Positions 7,939 through 17,265 of a stretch of DNA of 37,838 bases are shown piece after piece. Made by a program: the position numbers and the translations under genes. Numbering within the stretch: the stretch's first letter is position 1; each line of letters starts with the position of its first letter. The notes beneath the pieces are model-generated. The model saw only the letters and a program-made list of their open reading frames with translations, had not been told where the DNA came from and did no database searches. Source of the stretch: Micrococcus sp. (lineage in GTDB: Bacteria; Actinomycetota; Actinomycetes; Actinomycetales; Micrococcaceae); assembly GCF_030523875.1 (NCBI RefSeq), contig NZ_JAUNHR010000007.1, forward strand, positions 9,416 to 47,253. Direction: 5' to 3'.

Positions 7939-7944
7939 ACAGTA
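7939..7944 (-). promoter_or_regulatory. -10 box (TACTGT) of the acetyltransferase gene
   Basis: TACTGT on the minus strand ends 7 nt before the ATG at 7931. Transcription would then start at or next to the start codon. It diverges from the trhO promoter about 75 nt away. Confidence 0.5.
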
Positions 7945-8018
7945 GCCGCCGGGACGGTCCAGCACCATGGCCCCCTGTGGACGGCGCCGTCCGGGCCCGG
8001 CGCGAGACGCCGTCCGAC

Positions 8019-8024
8019 TAGGCT
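8019..8024 (+). promoter_or_regulatory. -10 box (TAGGCT) of trhO
   Basis: TAGGCT fits the actinobacterial TANNNT -10 consensus and ends 8 nt before the ATG at 8033. There is no Shine-Dalgarno sequence, so the message is probably leaderless. Confidence 0.55.
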
Positions 8025-8032
8025 CGACGCCG

Positions 8033-9007
8033 ATGACCCAGACCTCCCCGACGATCCCCCCGCCGGACGCCCGGCCCGTCCCGGCGCCCACCGCGACGGC
8101 GGGCCGCGGCCCCGTCTCCCGGATCGCCCTCTACTACCGCTTCGTCCCGCTCGCCGACCCGGAGGCCGTGCGGCTGTGGCAGCGCACCCTCGCCGCCTCC
8201 CTCGGCCTGACGGGGCGGATCATCGTGTCCCCGCAGGGGATCAACGGCACCGTCGGCGGTCCCGTGGACGCGGTGAAGCGGTACGTGCGGCAGACGCGGG
8301 AGCACCCGGCGTTCCGCGACCTCGAGGTGAAGTGGTCGGACGGCTCCGCCGCGGACTTCCCGCGCCTGTCCGTGAAGGTGAGGCCGGAGCTCGTGGCGTT
8401 CGGCGCCCCCGACCGGATCCGCGTGGACGCGGACGGCGTCGTCGGAACCGGCGAGCACCTGCCCGCGGACCGCGTCCACGCGCTCGTCGCCGAACGGGCC
8501 GCGCAGGGACGGCCCGTGCGCTTCCTCGACGGGCGCAACACGGTGGAGGCGCAGATCGGCCGGTTCGAGGGGGCCGTGGTCCCGGACGCGCACACCACCC
8601 GGGACCTGCTCGCCGCCGTCGACTCCGGCTCCCTGGACCACCTCAAGGACCAGCCCGTGGTCGCCTACTGCACCGGTGGGGTGCGCTGCGAGGTGCTCTC
8701 CGCACTGCTCCGGGACCGTGGGTTCGCGGAGGTCTACCAGCTCGACGGCGGGATCGTCCGCTACGGGGAGGCCTTCGGGGACGCCGGGCTGTGGCACGGC
8801 GAGCTCGCCGTGTTCGACCGGCGCCTGTCCATCCGCTTCACCGAGGGCGCCGAGACGATCGGCCGCTGCCACGCCTGCGCGGCCCCCACGTCCGACCTGC
8901 GCAACTGCGCCGATCCGGCCTGCACCACCCTCACCGTCCGCTGTGCCGACTGCGCCGCGGACGCCTTCTGGACCTGTCCCGTCTGCACCGCTCGGAGCGC
9001 CGCATGA
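8033..9007 (+). CDS. trhO: tRNA uridine(34) hydroxylase TrhO (YceA-like rhodanese protein)
   Basis: TrhO hydroxylates uridine-34 of certain tRNAs to 5-hydroxyuridine using oxygen. The 324 residues show the N-terminal YceA domain (Ala-Leu-Tyr-Tyr-Arg-Phe start; [14 protein letters not shown]). A rhodanese domain follows, with the active-site loop CTGGVRCE (C213 and C219), then [11 protein letters not shown]. The C-terminal tail has paired Cys motifs (CHAC, CADC, CPVC) that probably hold zinc. The ATG at 8033 was chosen because the conserved domain begins soon after it and a -10 box stands 8 nt upstream; an in-frame ATG at 7967 lies upstream of that box. The stop overlaps the next ATG (ATGA), linking it to the methyltransferase gene. 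Confidence 0.92.
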   Translation: MTQTSPTIPPPDARPVPAPTATAGRGPVSRIALYYRFVPLADPEAVRLWQRTLAASLGLTGRIIVSPQGINGTVGGPVDAVKRYVRQTREHPAFRDLEVKWSDGSAADFPRLSVKVRPELVAFGAPDRIRVDADGVVGTGEHLPADRVHALVAERAAQGRPVRFLDGRNTVEAQIGRFEGAVVPDAHTTRDLLAAVDSGSLDHLKDQPVVAYCTGGVRCEVLSALLRDRGFAEVYQLDGGIVRYGEAFGDAGLWHGELAVFDRRLSIRFTEGAETIGRCHACAAPTSDLRNCADPACTTLTVRCADCAADAFWTCPVCTARSAA

Positions 9008-10680
9008 GCATCGACCCCACCTGCCGCCCCGCCGCCTCGGAGACGGTCCCGCCCGCTCCCCGCCTGACCCCGACGGCGGCCGCCGCCCTGGCCGCGGACC
9101 TCGCTGCCCTGCCCTACACCACGGAGGCCGTGGAGGCCCTGCTGGGGCCGACGGCCGTGGCCGCCCTGGACCGCGAGCACGCCGAGGCCGCCCGCGCCGT
9201 CCTCGCCGACGGCGTCGCCGCGGAGGACCGCCCGCTGGCCGCCGTCGTCGGGGCCTTCATGCTCGGCGACGCCGTGCCCGCCGTGGACCTCGCCGCCGCC
9301 GTCCCGGCCCTGGGCCTGGACGGGCTGCGCGGGGCCGGCCTCGTCACCGGCCCCCGCCCGGACGACCCCGAGGGGGCCGTGCGCGCCACGTGCGACCTCT
9401 CGCCCTACGAGACGGACGAGCCCGGCCGCCTGTGGGTCGCCTCGGACCAGACCGCCCTCCAGCGGCGCGGCCCCCTGCCGGCCGAGCACGTCCTCGGCGT
9501 CGGCCGGGCTTCGCTCACCCTCGCCGGGGCCGTGCACCGCCGCCCCGTGGAGACCGCCCTGGACCTCGGGGCCGGCTGCGGGATCCAGACCCTGCACCTG
9601 CTGGCCCACGCGCGGCGCGTCACCGCCACGGACCTGGCGCCGCGCTGCCTGGAGTTCACGCTGTTCAACCTGCTGCTCAACGCGGAGGTGCTCGGCGTGG
9701 ACCGCGAGCGCCCGCAGGAGCGGGTCGAGCTGCTCACCGGCGACATGCTCGAGCCGGTGGCCGGCCGGCGCTTCGACATGGTGGTCTCCAACCCGCCGTT
9801 CGTGATCACACCGCGCACGGACCCGGACGCCCCCGTGATGGTCTACCGGGACGGCGGCCGCGAGGGGGACCGCCTCGTCGCAGAGTTCGTCGCCGCGGTC
9901 CCGGCGCACCTGACCCCCGGCGGCACCGCGCACCTGCTGGCCAACTGGGAGATCCCGGCCGCGGACGACGACGCCCCGGCCGCCTCCGCCTGGGACGCCC
10001 GGCCCCGCTCCTGGGTGGCCCCGGGGATGCAGGCGTGGGTCGTCCAGCGCGACGTCCAGGACCCGGCCGGCTACGCCGAGACGTGGCTGCAGGACTCCTC
10101 GCTCGAGCTGGACCCGGAGCAGTACCGGCGCCGCTACGGCCAGTACCTCGCCGACTTCGCCGCCCGGGGCGTGGCCGGCGTCGGCTTCGGCCACGTGTGG
10201 CTGCGCCGCCCGGCCGAGGACGGCTCCCAGGGCGGGGCGTGGACCGTGGCCGAGGAGGTCCTCCAGCCGATCGACGACGCGATCGGCCCCGCGTGGGCCG
10301 CCGCCGTCGCCCGTCGGGACCGGCTCGCCGCGGGCGCGGGCGCGGTCGGGGGAGCGGGCGACCCGGCCCTGGCCGCGCTGCGCTCCCTGCACCTGCGGGT
10401 GGCCGAGGACGTCACCGAGGAGCGGCACCAGCGGTTCGGCGCCGAGCACCCCGAGGTGATCCTCGCCCGCCAGGGCTCCGGCTTCCGCCGCACCGCCCGC
10501 CTGGACACCGCAACGGCGGGCGTGCTGTCCGCCTCGGACGGCGAGCTCTCCGTGGGGCAGCTGGTGGGCGCCGTCGCCGCCCTGCTGGAGCTGGACGACG
10601 CGGGGCGGGCCGCCCTGCTCGCGGCGCTGCGGGAGCTGTACGAGGACGGGTTCCTGGTGGCGGCGCCCGAGGCGGGCTGA
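9004..10680 (+). CDS. Class I SAM-dependent methyltransferase with NPPF motif
   Basis: This 558-residue protein has a Rossmann methyltransferase core in the middle. SAM-binding motif I is [16 protein letters not shown] (about residues 181-196), then VTATDLAPR, and the catalytic [13 protein letters not shown] near residue 260. NPPF/NPPY marks enzymes that methylate exocyclic amino groups or the glutamine of release factors. About 170 residues before the core and 200 after it are family-specific, and the C-terminal part may be a winged-helix-like unit. This is a conserved actinobacterial family whose substrate I do not know; rRNA, tRNA or DNA are possible. The ATG overlaps the trhO stop by 4 nt, so the two are cotranslated, which leans toward an RNA substrate but does not show it. 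Confidence 0.85.
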   Translation: MSIDPTCRPAASETVPPAPRLTPTAAAALAADLAALPYTTEAVEALLGPTAVAALDREHAEAARAVLADGVAAEDRPLAAVVGAFMLGDAVPAVDLAAAVPALGLDGLRGAGLVTGPRPDDPEGAVRATCDLSPYETDEPGRLWVASDQTALQRRGPLPAEHVLGVGRASLTLAGAVHRRPVETALDLGAGCGIQTLHLLAHARRVTATDLAPRCLEFTLFNLLLNAEVLGVDRERPQERVELLTGDMLEPVAGRRFDMVVSNPPFVITPRTDPDAPVMVYRDGGREGDRLVAEFVAAVPAHLTPGGTAHLLANWEIPAADDDAPAASAWDARPRSWVAPGMQAWVVQRDVQDPAGYAETWLQDSSLELDPEQYRRRYGQYLADFAARGVAGVGFGHVWLRRPAEDGSQGGAWTVAEEVLQPIDDAIGPAWAAAVARRDRLAAGAGAVGGAGDPALAALRSLHLRVAEDVTEERHQRFGAEHPEVILARQGSGFRRTARLDTATAGVLSASDGELSVGQLVGAVAALLELDDAGRAALLAALRELYEDGFLVAAPEAG

Positions 10681-10688
10681 CCCGGTCG

Positions 10689-10737
10689 GGCGCGGACCGC
10701 GCCGTCCACCGCACGGGCCCCGCGCGGCACGGGCCCG
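10689..10737 (+). terminator. Two G+C hairpins after the methyltransferase gene
   Basis: The interrupted palindrome GGCGCGG-A-CCGCGCC (10689-10703) is followed by CGGGCCC (10714-10720) pairing with GGGCCCG (10731-10737). There is no T tract. They are placed to end the trhO-methyltransferase transcript before topA. Confidence 0.35.
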
Positions 10738-10769
10738 CCGGATGTGGATAGTGTGGAGGGATCGGCCCG

Positions 10770-10775
10770 TAGGAT
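10770..10775 (+). promoter_or_regulatory. Candidate -10 box (TAGGAT) for topA
   Basis: TAGGAT fits TANNNT and lies 64 nt before the topA start. A second candidate, TAGTGT, is at 10749-10754. I cannot decide between them, and no good -35 is visible for either. Confidence 0.35.
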
Positions 10776-10839
10776 GACGGGCGCCGGAGCGGCGCCGTCG
10801 TCGGCGGTCCCGCCCATCCCCGTCCGAGGAGGAACCCCC

Positions 10840-13704
10840 TTGTCCCCTGCATCCGCGTCCAGGACCGGCTCCACGCCCGAGGGCAAGAAGCTGGTCATCG
10901 TGGAGTCCCCGGCCAAGAGCAAGTCCATCGCGAAGTACCTGAACGCGGTGGGCTCCGGCTGGGTGGTGGACTCGTCGGTGGGCCACATCCGCGACCTGCC
11001 CAAGCCCTCGGACCTGCCCGCGGACATGAAGAAGGGCCCGTACGGCAAGTTCGCCGTGGACACGGACCACGGCTTCACCCCGTACTACGTGGTCCACCCG
11101 GACAAGAAGAAGAAGGTCACCGAGCTCAAGCGCGAGCTCAAGGACGCGGACGCCCTCTACCTGGCCACGGACGCCGACCGCGAGGGCGAGGCCATCGCGT
11201 GGCACCTGCTGGACACCCTCAAGCCCAAGGTCCCCGTCTACCGCATGACCTTCGGCGAGATCACCAAGGAGGGCGTGCGCCGCGGACTCGAGGGCATCCG
11301 CGAGCTGGACACCCACCTCGTGGACGCCCAGGAGACCCGCCGCATCCTCGACCGCCTGTTCGGCTACGAGCTCTCCCCGGTGCTGTGGCGCAAGGTCTCC
11401 CGCGGCCTGTCCGCCGGCCGCGTGCAGTCCGTGGCCACCCGCCTGGTGGTGGAGCGCGAGCGCGAGCGCATGGCGTTCGTGGCCGCCCGCTACTGGGGCG
11501 TGGAGGGCACCTTCACGGTGGCCGAGGGCGCGCAGGCCGACGGCGCCGCCGGCTCCTCCTTCACCGCGCGCCTGTCCACCGTGGACGGCCGCCGCGTGGC
11601 CACCGGCCGCGACTTCACGGACGCCGGCGCGCTCAAGGACGCCTCGTCGGGCAAGGTGACGCACCTGGACGAGGCGGCCGCGTCGTCGCTGGCGCAGGGC
11701 CTGGCCGGGAAGGACTTCACGGTGGACGCCGTGGAGGACAAGCCGTACACCCGCCGCCCGGCCGCCCCGTTCACCACCTCCACCCTCCAGCAGGAGGCCT
11801 CCCGCAAGCTGCGCATGAGCTCGCGGGTGTCCATGCAGGTGGCCCAGCGCCTGTACGAGAACGGCTACATCACCTACATGCGCACGGACTCGGTGAACCT
11901 CTCGCAGGAGGCCGTGCAGGCCGCCCGCGCCCAGGCCACCGAGCTCTACGGCAAGGACGCCGTGCCCGCCCAGCCGCGCACGTACGCCAAGCGCTCCGAG
12001 AACGCGCAGGAGGCCCACGAGGCCGTCCGCCCCGCCGGAGACTCCTTCCGCACCCCCGCCCAGGTCAAGGCCGAGCTGCGCCCGGACGAGTTCAGGCTCT
12101 ACGAGCTGATCTGGAAGCGCACCGTGGCCTCGCAGATGGCCGACGCCAAGGGCTACACCGCCACCCTGCGCTTCTCCGCCACGGCCGAGGACGGCCGGCA
12201 GGCCCAGTTCGCCGCCTCGGGCACCGTCATCACGTTCAAGGGCTTCCTCGACGCGTACGAGGAGGGCCGGGACACGGAGAGCGAGGACGAGAAGGACTCC
12301 GTGGGCCGCCGCCTGCCGCAGGTGGCCGAGGGGGACGTGCTCACCGGCGACCCGGTGGAGCCCACCGGCCACGAGACCTCCCCGCCCGCCCGGTACACCG
12401 AGGCGTCGATCGTCGCCGAGCTCGAGCGCCGCGAGATCGGCCGCCCGTCCACATACGCGCCCACGATCTCCACGATCATGGACCGCGGCTACGTCTCCAA
12501 GCGGGGCAACGCCCTCGTGCCGTCCTGGACGGCGTTCGCCGTGATCGGCCTGCTCGAGGACCACTTCGCGAAGTACGTGGACTACGACTTCACGGCCCGC
12601 ATGGAGGACGACCTCGACCGGATCGCCGCCGGCGAGCTGGCCCGCGAGGCCTGGCTGCAGACGTTCTACTTCGGGGCCCCCGCCGAGCGGACCGAGCAGG
12701 GCGTGGAGGGACTCAAGCACGTGGTGGAGAACCTCGGCGAGATCGACGCCCGCGCCGTGAACTCCCTGCCCGTCACGGACGAGATCACCCTGCGCGTGGG
12801 CCAGTACGGCCCGTACCTCGAGCGCCGCCTGCCCGAGGGCGCCGCCGAGGGCACCACCCCGGACCGGGCGAACGTCCCCGAGGACCTCGCCCCGGACGAG
12901 CTCACCCCGGCCAAGGCCGAGGAGCTCATGGCCGCCGGCGGCGGCACGGGGGAGCGCGAGCTCGGCACCGACCCCGAGACCGGGCGGACCGTCGTCGCCA
13001 AGGACGGCCGGTACGGGCCCTACGTCACCGAGGTCGTCGAGGAGATGACCGAGGAGCAGCTGCAGGCCTGGATGGACGCGCAGCCCACCGAGTACTACAA
13101 GAACGGCAAGCCCAAGCCCAAGAAGAAGCCGGCCAAGGAGAAGCCCCGCACCGGCTCCCTCTTCAAGACCATGTCCCTGGACACGGTCACGCTGGAGCAG
13201 GCGCTGCAGCTGATGTCCCTGCCCCGGATCGTGGGCGCGGACGCCGAGGGCGAGGTCATCACCGCGCAGAACGGCCGGTTCGGCCCGTACCTGAAGAAGG
13301 GCACGGACTCCCGCTCGCTCGAGTCCGAGGACCAGATCTTCTCCATCACCCAGGAGCAGGCCCTCGAGATCTACGCCCAGCCCAAGCAGCGCGGGCGCGG
13401 CACGGCCAAGCCGCCGCTGGCCGAGTTCGGCGAGGACCCGGTGTCCGGCAAGAAGGTCACCGTCAAGGAGGGCCGGTTCGGCCCGTACGTGACGGACGGC
13501 CAGACCAACATCACCGTGCCGCGCGGGAGGGACCCGGAGCAGCTCACCGCCGAGGAGGCCTACCAGCTCCTCGCGGACAAGCGCGCCAAGGGCCCGGCCA
13601 CGAAGTCCGGCGCCAAGAAGCCGGCCGCCCGCAGGGCGCTCGCGAAGAAGGCCGCCGCCACGAAGCCCGCGGCGAAGAAGCCCGCCTCCCGGAAGAAGGA
13701 CTGA
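10840..13704 (+). CDS. topA: DNA topoisomerase I
   Basis: Type IA topoisomerase that relaxes negative supercoils. Its 954 residues open with the Toprim domain (VIVESPAKSKSI and the acidic TDADREGEA metal motif). The catalytic Tyr is Y346 in GYITYMRTDS, followed by the conserved Arg two residues on. At least four C-terminal repeats carry the pattern GxYGPY/GRFGPY. The protein ends in a ~40-residue Lys/Ala-rich tail, as in mycobacterial TopA, where such a tail aids DNA binding and processivity. The start is taken as TTG at 10840, 5 nt after AGGAGGAA. In-frame ATGs upstream (10744, 10774) lie in or before candidate promoter elements and have no ribosome binding site. The ppx-like gene begins 3 nt after the stop. 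Confidence 0.96.
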   Translation: MSPASASRTGSTPEGKKLVIVESPAKSKSIAKYLNAVGSGWVVDSSVGHIRDLPKPSDLPADMKKGPYGKFAVDTDHGFTPYYVVHPDKKKKVTELKRELKDADALYLATDADREGEAIAWHLLDTLKPKVPVYRMTFGEITKEGVRRGLEGIRELDTHLVDAQETRRILDRLFGYELSPVLWRKVSRGLSAGRVQSVATRLVVERERERMAFVAARYWGVEGTFTVAEGAQADGAAGSSFTARLSTVDGRRVATGRDFTDAGALKDASSGKVTHLDEAAASSLAQGLAGKDFTVDAVEDKPYTRRPAAPFTTSTLQQEASRKLRMSSRVSMQVAQRLYENGYITYMRTDSVNLSQEAVQAARAQATELYGKDAVPAQPRTYAKRSENAQEAHEAVRPAGDSFRTPAQVKAELRPDEFRLYELIWKRTVASQMADAKGYTATLRFSATAEDGRQAQFAASGTVITFKGFLDAYEEGRDTESEDEKDSVGRRLPQVAEGDVLTGDPVEPTGHETSPPARYTEASIVAELERREIGRPSTYAPTISTIMDRGYVSKRGNALVPSWTAFAVIGLLEDHFAKYVDYDFTARMEDDLDRIAAGELAREAWLQTFYFGAPAERTEQGVEGLKHVVENLGEIDARAVNSLPVTDEITLRVGQYGPYLERRLPEGAAEGTTPDRANVPEDLAPDELTPAKAEELMAAGGGTGERELGTDPETGRTVVAKDGRYGPYVTEVVEEMTEEQLQAWMDAQPTEYYKNGKPKPKKKPAKEKPRTGSLFKTMSLDTVTLEQALQLMSLPRIVGADAEGEVITAQNGRFGPYLKKGTDSRSLESEDQIFSITQEQALEIYAQPKQRGRGTAKPPLAEFGEDPVSGKKVTVKEGRFGPYVTDGQTNITVPRGRDPEQLTAEEAYQLLADKRAKGPATKSGAKKPAARRALAKKAAATKPAAKKPASRKKD

Positions 13705-13707
13705 CCC

Positions 13708-14730
13708 GTGCGTCTCGGCGTCCTGGACATCGGATCCAACACCGTCCACCTCCTGCTCGTGGACGGCCGGCCGGGCGCGCGCCCCGAGGCGTACGCGGAC
13801 CACAAGCGGGACCTGCCGCTGATCCGCTACCTCGACGACGCCGGCGCGATCAGCGCGGAGGGCCAGGACGAGCTGGTCGGGTTCATCAAGGAGGCCGTGG
13901 CGTTCGCCGAGCGGCACGACGCGCAGGACATGATCTCCTTCTGCACCTCCGCGATCCGCGAGGCCGCCAACGGCCCGGAGGTGCTGGCCCGCGTGGAGGC
14001 GGAGACCGGCGTCCACCTCATGGAGCTCGCGGGCGACCAGGAGGCGGCGATGACGTACTTCGCGGTGCGCCGCTGGCACGGCTGGGGCGTCGGCTCGATC
14101 CTGAACTTCGACATCGGCGGCGGCTCGTTCGAGATCGCCTACGGCAAGGACGAGCTGCCCACGCACGCCCTGTCCCTGCCGCTCGGCGCGGGCCGGCTCA
14201 CCCGCGACTGGCTGCCGGACGACCCGCCGAACCCCAAGCAGGCCAAGAGGCTGCGCAAGCACGTGGAGGCCCAGCTCGAGGACGCGTTCCGGCGCTTCCC
14301 GGCGGTGGAGTCGCCCGTGCTGGTCACGGCCACGTCCAAGACGTTCCGGTCCCTGGCCCGCCTGACGGGCGCGGCGCCGTCGGCCGCGGGCCCCCACGTG
14401 AGGCGCCACCTGCGCGCGGACGACCTGCAGCTGTGGGTGAACCGGCTCGGGGCCATGCCCGCCGAGGACCGCGCGGACCTGCCGGGCGTCTCCGAGGTCC
14501 GGGCCCGCCAGGTGTTCGCCGGCGCGCTCGTGGCGCTGCTGGCCATGCGCACGTTCGGCGTCGCCCAGCTGGAGATCTGCCCGTGGGCCCTGCGCGAGGG
14601 CCTGATCCTCAACCGGCTGGACGCCCTGATGCTGGAGGGGCACCTGCCCAAGGACGGCAGCCACGGCGTGGGCCATGTGGACCTCAACGCGGACTCCCTG
14701 CTGCCCGGCATGAGTCTGGGGGTGCGCTGA
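13708..14730 (+). CDS. Ppx/GppA-family phosphatase
   Basis: This 340-residue member of the exopolyphosphatase/guanosine pentaphosphatase family (ASKHA fold) would act on polyphosphate or (p)ppGpp. The phosphate-binding start LGVLDIGSNTVHLLLVD, the SAIREAANG segment, the second nucleotide loop NFDIGGGSFEIAYG and LPLGAGRLT are all in place. At this length it is the short, two-domain actinobacterial form without the C-terminal HD-like domain. GTG start; it follows topA after 3 nt and precedes the isomerase-like gene by 1 nt, so it is probably cotranscribed with both. The order ppx, isomerase, proC is conserved in mycobacteria. Which substrate dominates cannot be read here. Confidence 0.9.
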   Translation: MRLGVLDIGSNTVHLLLVDGRPGARPEAYADHKRDLPLIRYLDDAGAISAEGQDELVGFIKEAVAFAERHDAQDMISFCTSAIREAANGPEVLARVEAETGVHLMELAGDQEAAMTYFAVRRWHGWGVGSILNFDIGGGSFEIAYGKDELPTHALSLPLGAGRLTRDWLPDDPPNPKQAKRLRKHVEAQLEDAFRRFPAVESPVLVTATSKTFRSLARLTGAAPSAAGPHVRRHLRADDLQLWVNRLGAMPAEDRADLPGVSEVRARQVFAGALVALLAMRTFGVAQLEICPWALREGLILNRLDALMLEGHLPKDGSHGVGHVDLNADSLLPGMSLGVR

Positions 14731-14731
14731 C

Positions 14732-15673
14732 ATGACGGCGCCGACGCCGGACCCGGGGGCCTCCGCCCCCCGGACGGGGCGGCGCCGCGCCTCCCGCGCC
14801 GGCTCCCACGCCCTGCTGCCCGGCGAGCCGCAGCTCGCCCCGCCGCTGGTCTCCACGGAGCACCTCACCCCGGAGACCCGCCACGGGGCGGACATCCCCG
14901 TGACCCTGTCCTCCTCCTCGGTGTTCCCGCTGGGCACCCAGGACGTCTTCGCCATGGCCCAGGACCTGGGCTACGACGGCGTCGAGGTCATGGTCACGCA
15001 CAACGCGTACAGCCAGGACGCGGACCGGCTGGCCACGCTCGCCGAGCGGACCGGCCTGCGGATCGACTCGATCCACGCCCCCACCCTGCTGTTCACCCAG
15101 CAGGTGTGGGGCACGGCCTGGTCCAAGATCGAGCGCTCCGTGGAGCTCGCCCGGGCGGTGGGCGCCCGGACCGTCGTGGCGCACCCGCCGTTCCGCTGGC
15201 AGGGCACGTACGCGTCCCAGTTCGCCCGGCGCATCGCCGAGATCATGGTCGAGACCGGTGTGGTGATCGCGGTGGAGAACATGTACCCGTGGCGCGCCCG
15301 GGGGCGGGAGCTGACGATGTACCTGCCGCACTGGGATCCCGTGCCCGAGCCCTACGAGCACGTCACGTGGGACTTCTCCCACGCCGCGATCGCCCGCGAG
15401 GACTCGCTGGCGAACGTCCGCGGCCTGGGCCGGCGCCTGCGCCACGTGCACCTCACCGACGGCGTGGACGGCACCAAGGACGCCCACCTCGTCCCCGGCG
15501 AGGGCACCCAGGACGTGGCCGCGTCCCTGCGGCACCTGGGCCGGGCCGGGCTCGCCGGGTCCGTGTGCGTGGAGGTGGGCACCCGCGGCGTCTCCTACGC
15601 CGGTGAGCGCGAGGAGAAGCTGGCCGCCTCGCTCGCCTTCGCCCGCGAGCACCTGGCCGCCGCCGACGACTGA
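14732..15673 (+). CDS. Sugar phosphate isomerase/epimerase-like TIM-barrel protein
   Basis: This 313-residue protein belongs to the AP endonuclease 2/xylose isomerase-like TIM barrel superfamily. After a ~50-residue polar N terminus comes VTLSSSSVFPLG, then GYDGVEVMVT (strand with metal-site Glu), IDSIHAP, ARTVVAHPPF, VIAVENMYPW, DFSHAAIA, HVHLTDG and VCVEVGTRG. These are the family's successive strands with His, Glu and Asp metal ligands. The substrate is unknown. It lies between the Ppx/GppA phosphatase and proC, an arrangement kept in mycobacteria but not explained. The start ATG is 1 nt after the previous stop; the true start could be a little further in, because the first 50 residues are not conserved in type. 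Confidence 0.82.
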   Translation: MTAPTPDPGASAPRTGRRRASRAGSHALLPGEPQLAPPLVSTEHLTPETRHGADIPVTLSSSSVFPLGTQDVFAMAQDLGYDGVEVMVTHNAYSQDADRLATLAERTGLRIDSIHAPTLLFTQQVWGTAWSKIERSVELARAVGARTVVAHPPFRWQGTYASQFARRIAEIMVETGVVIAVENMYPWRARGRELTMYLPHWDPVPEPYEHVTWDFSHAAIAREDSLANVRGLGRRLRHVHLTDGVDGTKDAHLVPGEGTQDVAASLRHLGRAGLAGSVCVEVGTRGVSYAGEREEKLAASLAFAREHLAAADD

Positions 15674-15725
15674 CCCCGGGCGGCCGGCGTCGCCCCTCCC
15701 CGGATCCCCACGGAAAGGACCGACC

Positions 15726-16571
15726 ATGACCTCCCAGCCCCGCCTCGCGATCCTCGGACTCGGCTCCATGACCGGTGCGATCCTCACCGGCCTGCTGGCC
15801 GCCTCCGTCACGACGCCGGACCGCGTCGCCGCCACCACGCGCAGCGCCGCCTCGGCGGAGGCCAGGGCGGCCCGGTTCCCGGGCGTGCGGGTGCTCTCCT
15901 CCGAGGAGGACCCGGACGCCAATCTGACCGCCGTGGCGGAGGCGGACGTGGTGCTGCTCGGCGTGAAGCCGAAGGACATCGTGGCCACGGCCCGGCAGAT
16001 CGCCCCGGCCCTGCGGCCGGAGACCGTGGTGGTCTCCGTGGCCGCGGGCGTGCGGGCGCAGACGCTCGCCGCCGCCCTGCCGGCGGGTCAGCCGCTCGTG
16101 CGCACCATGCCGAACACCCCGCTCACGGTGGGCTCGGGCGTGGTCGGCGTGGCGCCGGCCCCGGGGGTCACGGAGGAGCAGCGTGCCCTCGTGGAGTCGC
16201 TGTTCGCCGGCTCGGGCCTCGTGGTGCCGGTGACGGAGGACCAGCTGCCCGCGGTGGTGGCCGCGGCCGGCTCGGCCCCCGCCTACGTGTTCCTGCTCGC
16301 CGAGGCGATCGCCGCGCACGCCGGTCACCTGGGCCTGCCTCCCGAGGTCGCGGAGGCCATGGCCGCCGCCACCGTGAAGGGCGCCGGCACCATGCTCGTC
16401 CAGGGCGACGAGCGCGCCGAGACCCTCCGCCGCGCCGTCATGAGCCCGAACGGCACCACGGAGCGCGCGGTGGCCACGCTGCAGGACGGCGGGTTCGAGC
16501 GGCTCGTGGCCTCGGCCATGGACGCCGCGGCCGCCCGGGACCGGGAGATGGGCGAGGAGCTCGCCGGCTGA
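15726..16571 (+). CDS. proC: Pyrroline-5-carboxylate reductase
   Basis: ProC catalyses the last step of proline synthesis, the NAD(P)H-dependent reduction of pyrroline-5-carboxylate. The 281 residues start with the Rossmann motif AILGLGSMTGAI. They continue with VLLGVKPKDI, VSVAAGV, and RTMPNTPLTVGSGV. The C-terminal dimerisation domain has GSAPAYVFLLAEAI and the closing GTTERAV segment of the ProC signature. Length and motif order are normal. GAAAGGACC lies just before the ATG. The 52-nt gap from the isomerase gene is compatible with cotranscription. It converges on ktrA with 19 nt between stops. Confidence 0.94.
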   Translation: MTSQPRLAILGLGSMTGAILTGLLAASVTTPDRVAATTRSAASAEARAARFPGVRVLSSEEDPDANLTAVAEADVVLLGVKPKDIVATARQIAPALRPETVVVSVAAGVRAQTLAAALPAGQPLVRTMPNTPLTVGSGVVGVAPAPGVTEEQRALVESLFAGSGLVVPVTEDQLPAVVAAAGSAPAYVFLLAEAIAAHAGHLGLPPEVAEAMAAATVKGAGTMLVQGDERAETLRRAVMSPNGTTERAVATLQDGGFERLVASAMDAAAARDREMGEELAG

Positions 16572-16590
16572 GCCTGCCGGGCCCTCCCGC

Positions 16591-17265
16591 TCAGGGCCGG
16601 GCGGCGAAGCGGTCGATCAGGTCCGTGTGGCCGGAGACGATCAGGGTGTCGCGCGGGCCCACGCGGGTGAACGGCTGGGCGTAGGTGAAGTCCTCGCCGG
16701 GGGTCTTCACGCCCACGATCGTCACCCCGTACTTCTGCCTCACGTTGGACTCGGCCAGGGTGAAGCCCACGGTCTCGGACGGCGGGAACATCTTCACGAT
16801 CGCGAAGTCGTCGTCGAACTCGATGAAGTCCAGCATGCGCCCGTTCACCAGGTGCGCGGCGCGGACCCCGGCGTCCTTCTCCGGGAAGATGATGTGCTGC
16901 GCCCCGATCCGCTGGAGGATCGTGCCGTGCGCGTCGGAGATGGCCTTGACCCAGATGTGGGGGATCTCCAGGTCCACGAGGTTCGCGGTGATCAGCACGG
17001 ACGCCTCGATCGAGGTGCCCACGCCCACCACCGCCATGGCGAAGTCCTGCGCGCCCAGCTGACGCAGCGCCTCCGGGTCCGTGGCGTCGGCCTCCACGAT
17101 GTGCGTGAGCACGGGGGCGAACCGCTGCACGAGGCCCGGGTCGCGCTCGATCGCGAGCACCTCGCGGCCCTGGGTCACGAGCTCCTGGGCGGTGGCGGCG
17201 CCGAAGCGCCCCAGGCCGATCACGAGCACGGGCGCGTTCGGGTCGGTGCGCTGCTGGTCAGCCAA
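16591..17265 (-). CDS. ktrA: Potassium uptake regulatory subunit (TrkA/KtrA, RCK domains)
   Basis: This cytoplasmic ring-forming subunit gates the KtrB channel in response to nucleotides. Its 224 residues hold an N-terminal RCK/TrkA-N domain, with VLVIGLGRFGAATAQEL as the dinucleotide-binding loop and acidic IERD closing the second strand. TrkA-C follows (about residues 140-220, ending TLIVSGHTDLIDRF). The start is taken as TTG at 17265, inside the last codons of ktrB, because the domain begins about ten residues later and GAGAGG lies upstream. Further in-frame sequence only runs opposite to ktrB coding content. The 8-nt overlap with ktrB indicates coupling of the two subunits. Confidence 0.92.
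   Translation of the reverse strand: MADQQRTDPNAPVLVIGLGRFGAATAQELVTQGREVLAIERDPGLVQRFAPVLTHIVEADATDPEALRQLGAQDFAMAVVGVGTSIEASVLITANLVDLEIPHIWVKAISDAHGTILQRIGAQHIIFPEKDAGVRAAHLVNGRMLDFIEFDDDFAIVKMFPPSETVGFTLAESNVRQKYGVTIVGVKTPGEDFTYAQPFTRVGPRDTLIVSGHTDLIDRFAARP

Noticed and set aside
9004..10680. PrmC-type release-factor glutamine methyltransferase
   Set aside because: The NPPF motif alone is shared with many RNA and DNA methyltransferases; the length and N- and C-terminal extensions do not fit PrmC.
8761..14955. A 2,000-codon open frame on the minus strand across trhO, the methyltransferase, topA and the ppx-like gene
   Set aside because: It is antisense to four well-supported genes, has low-complexity Arg/Gly/His/Val composition, and is produced by the high GC content at third codon positions.
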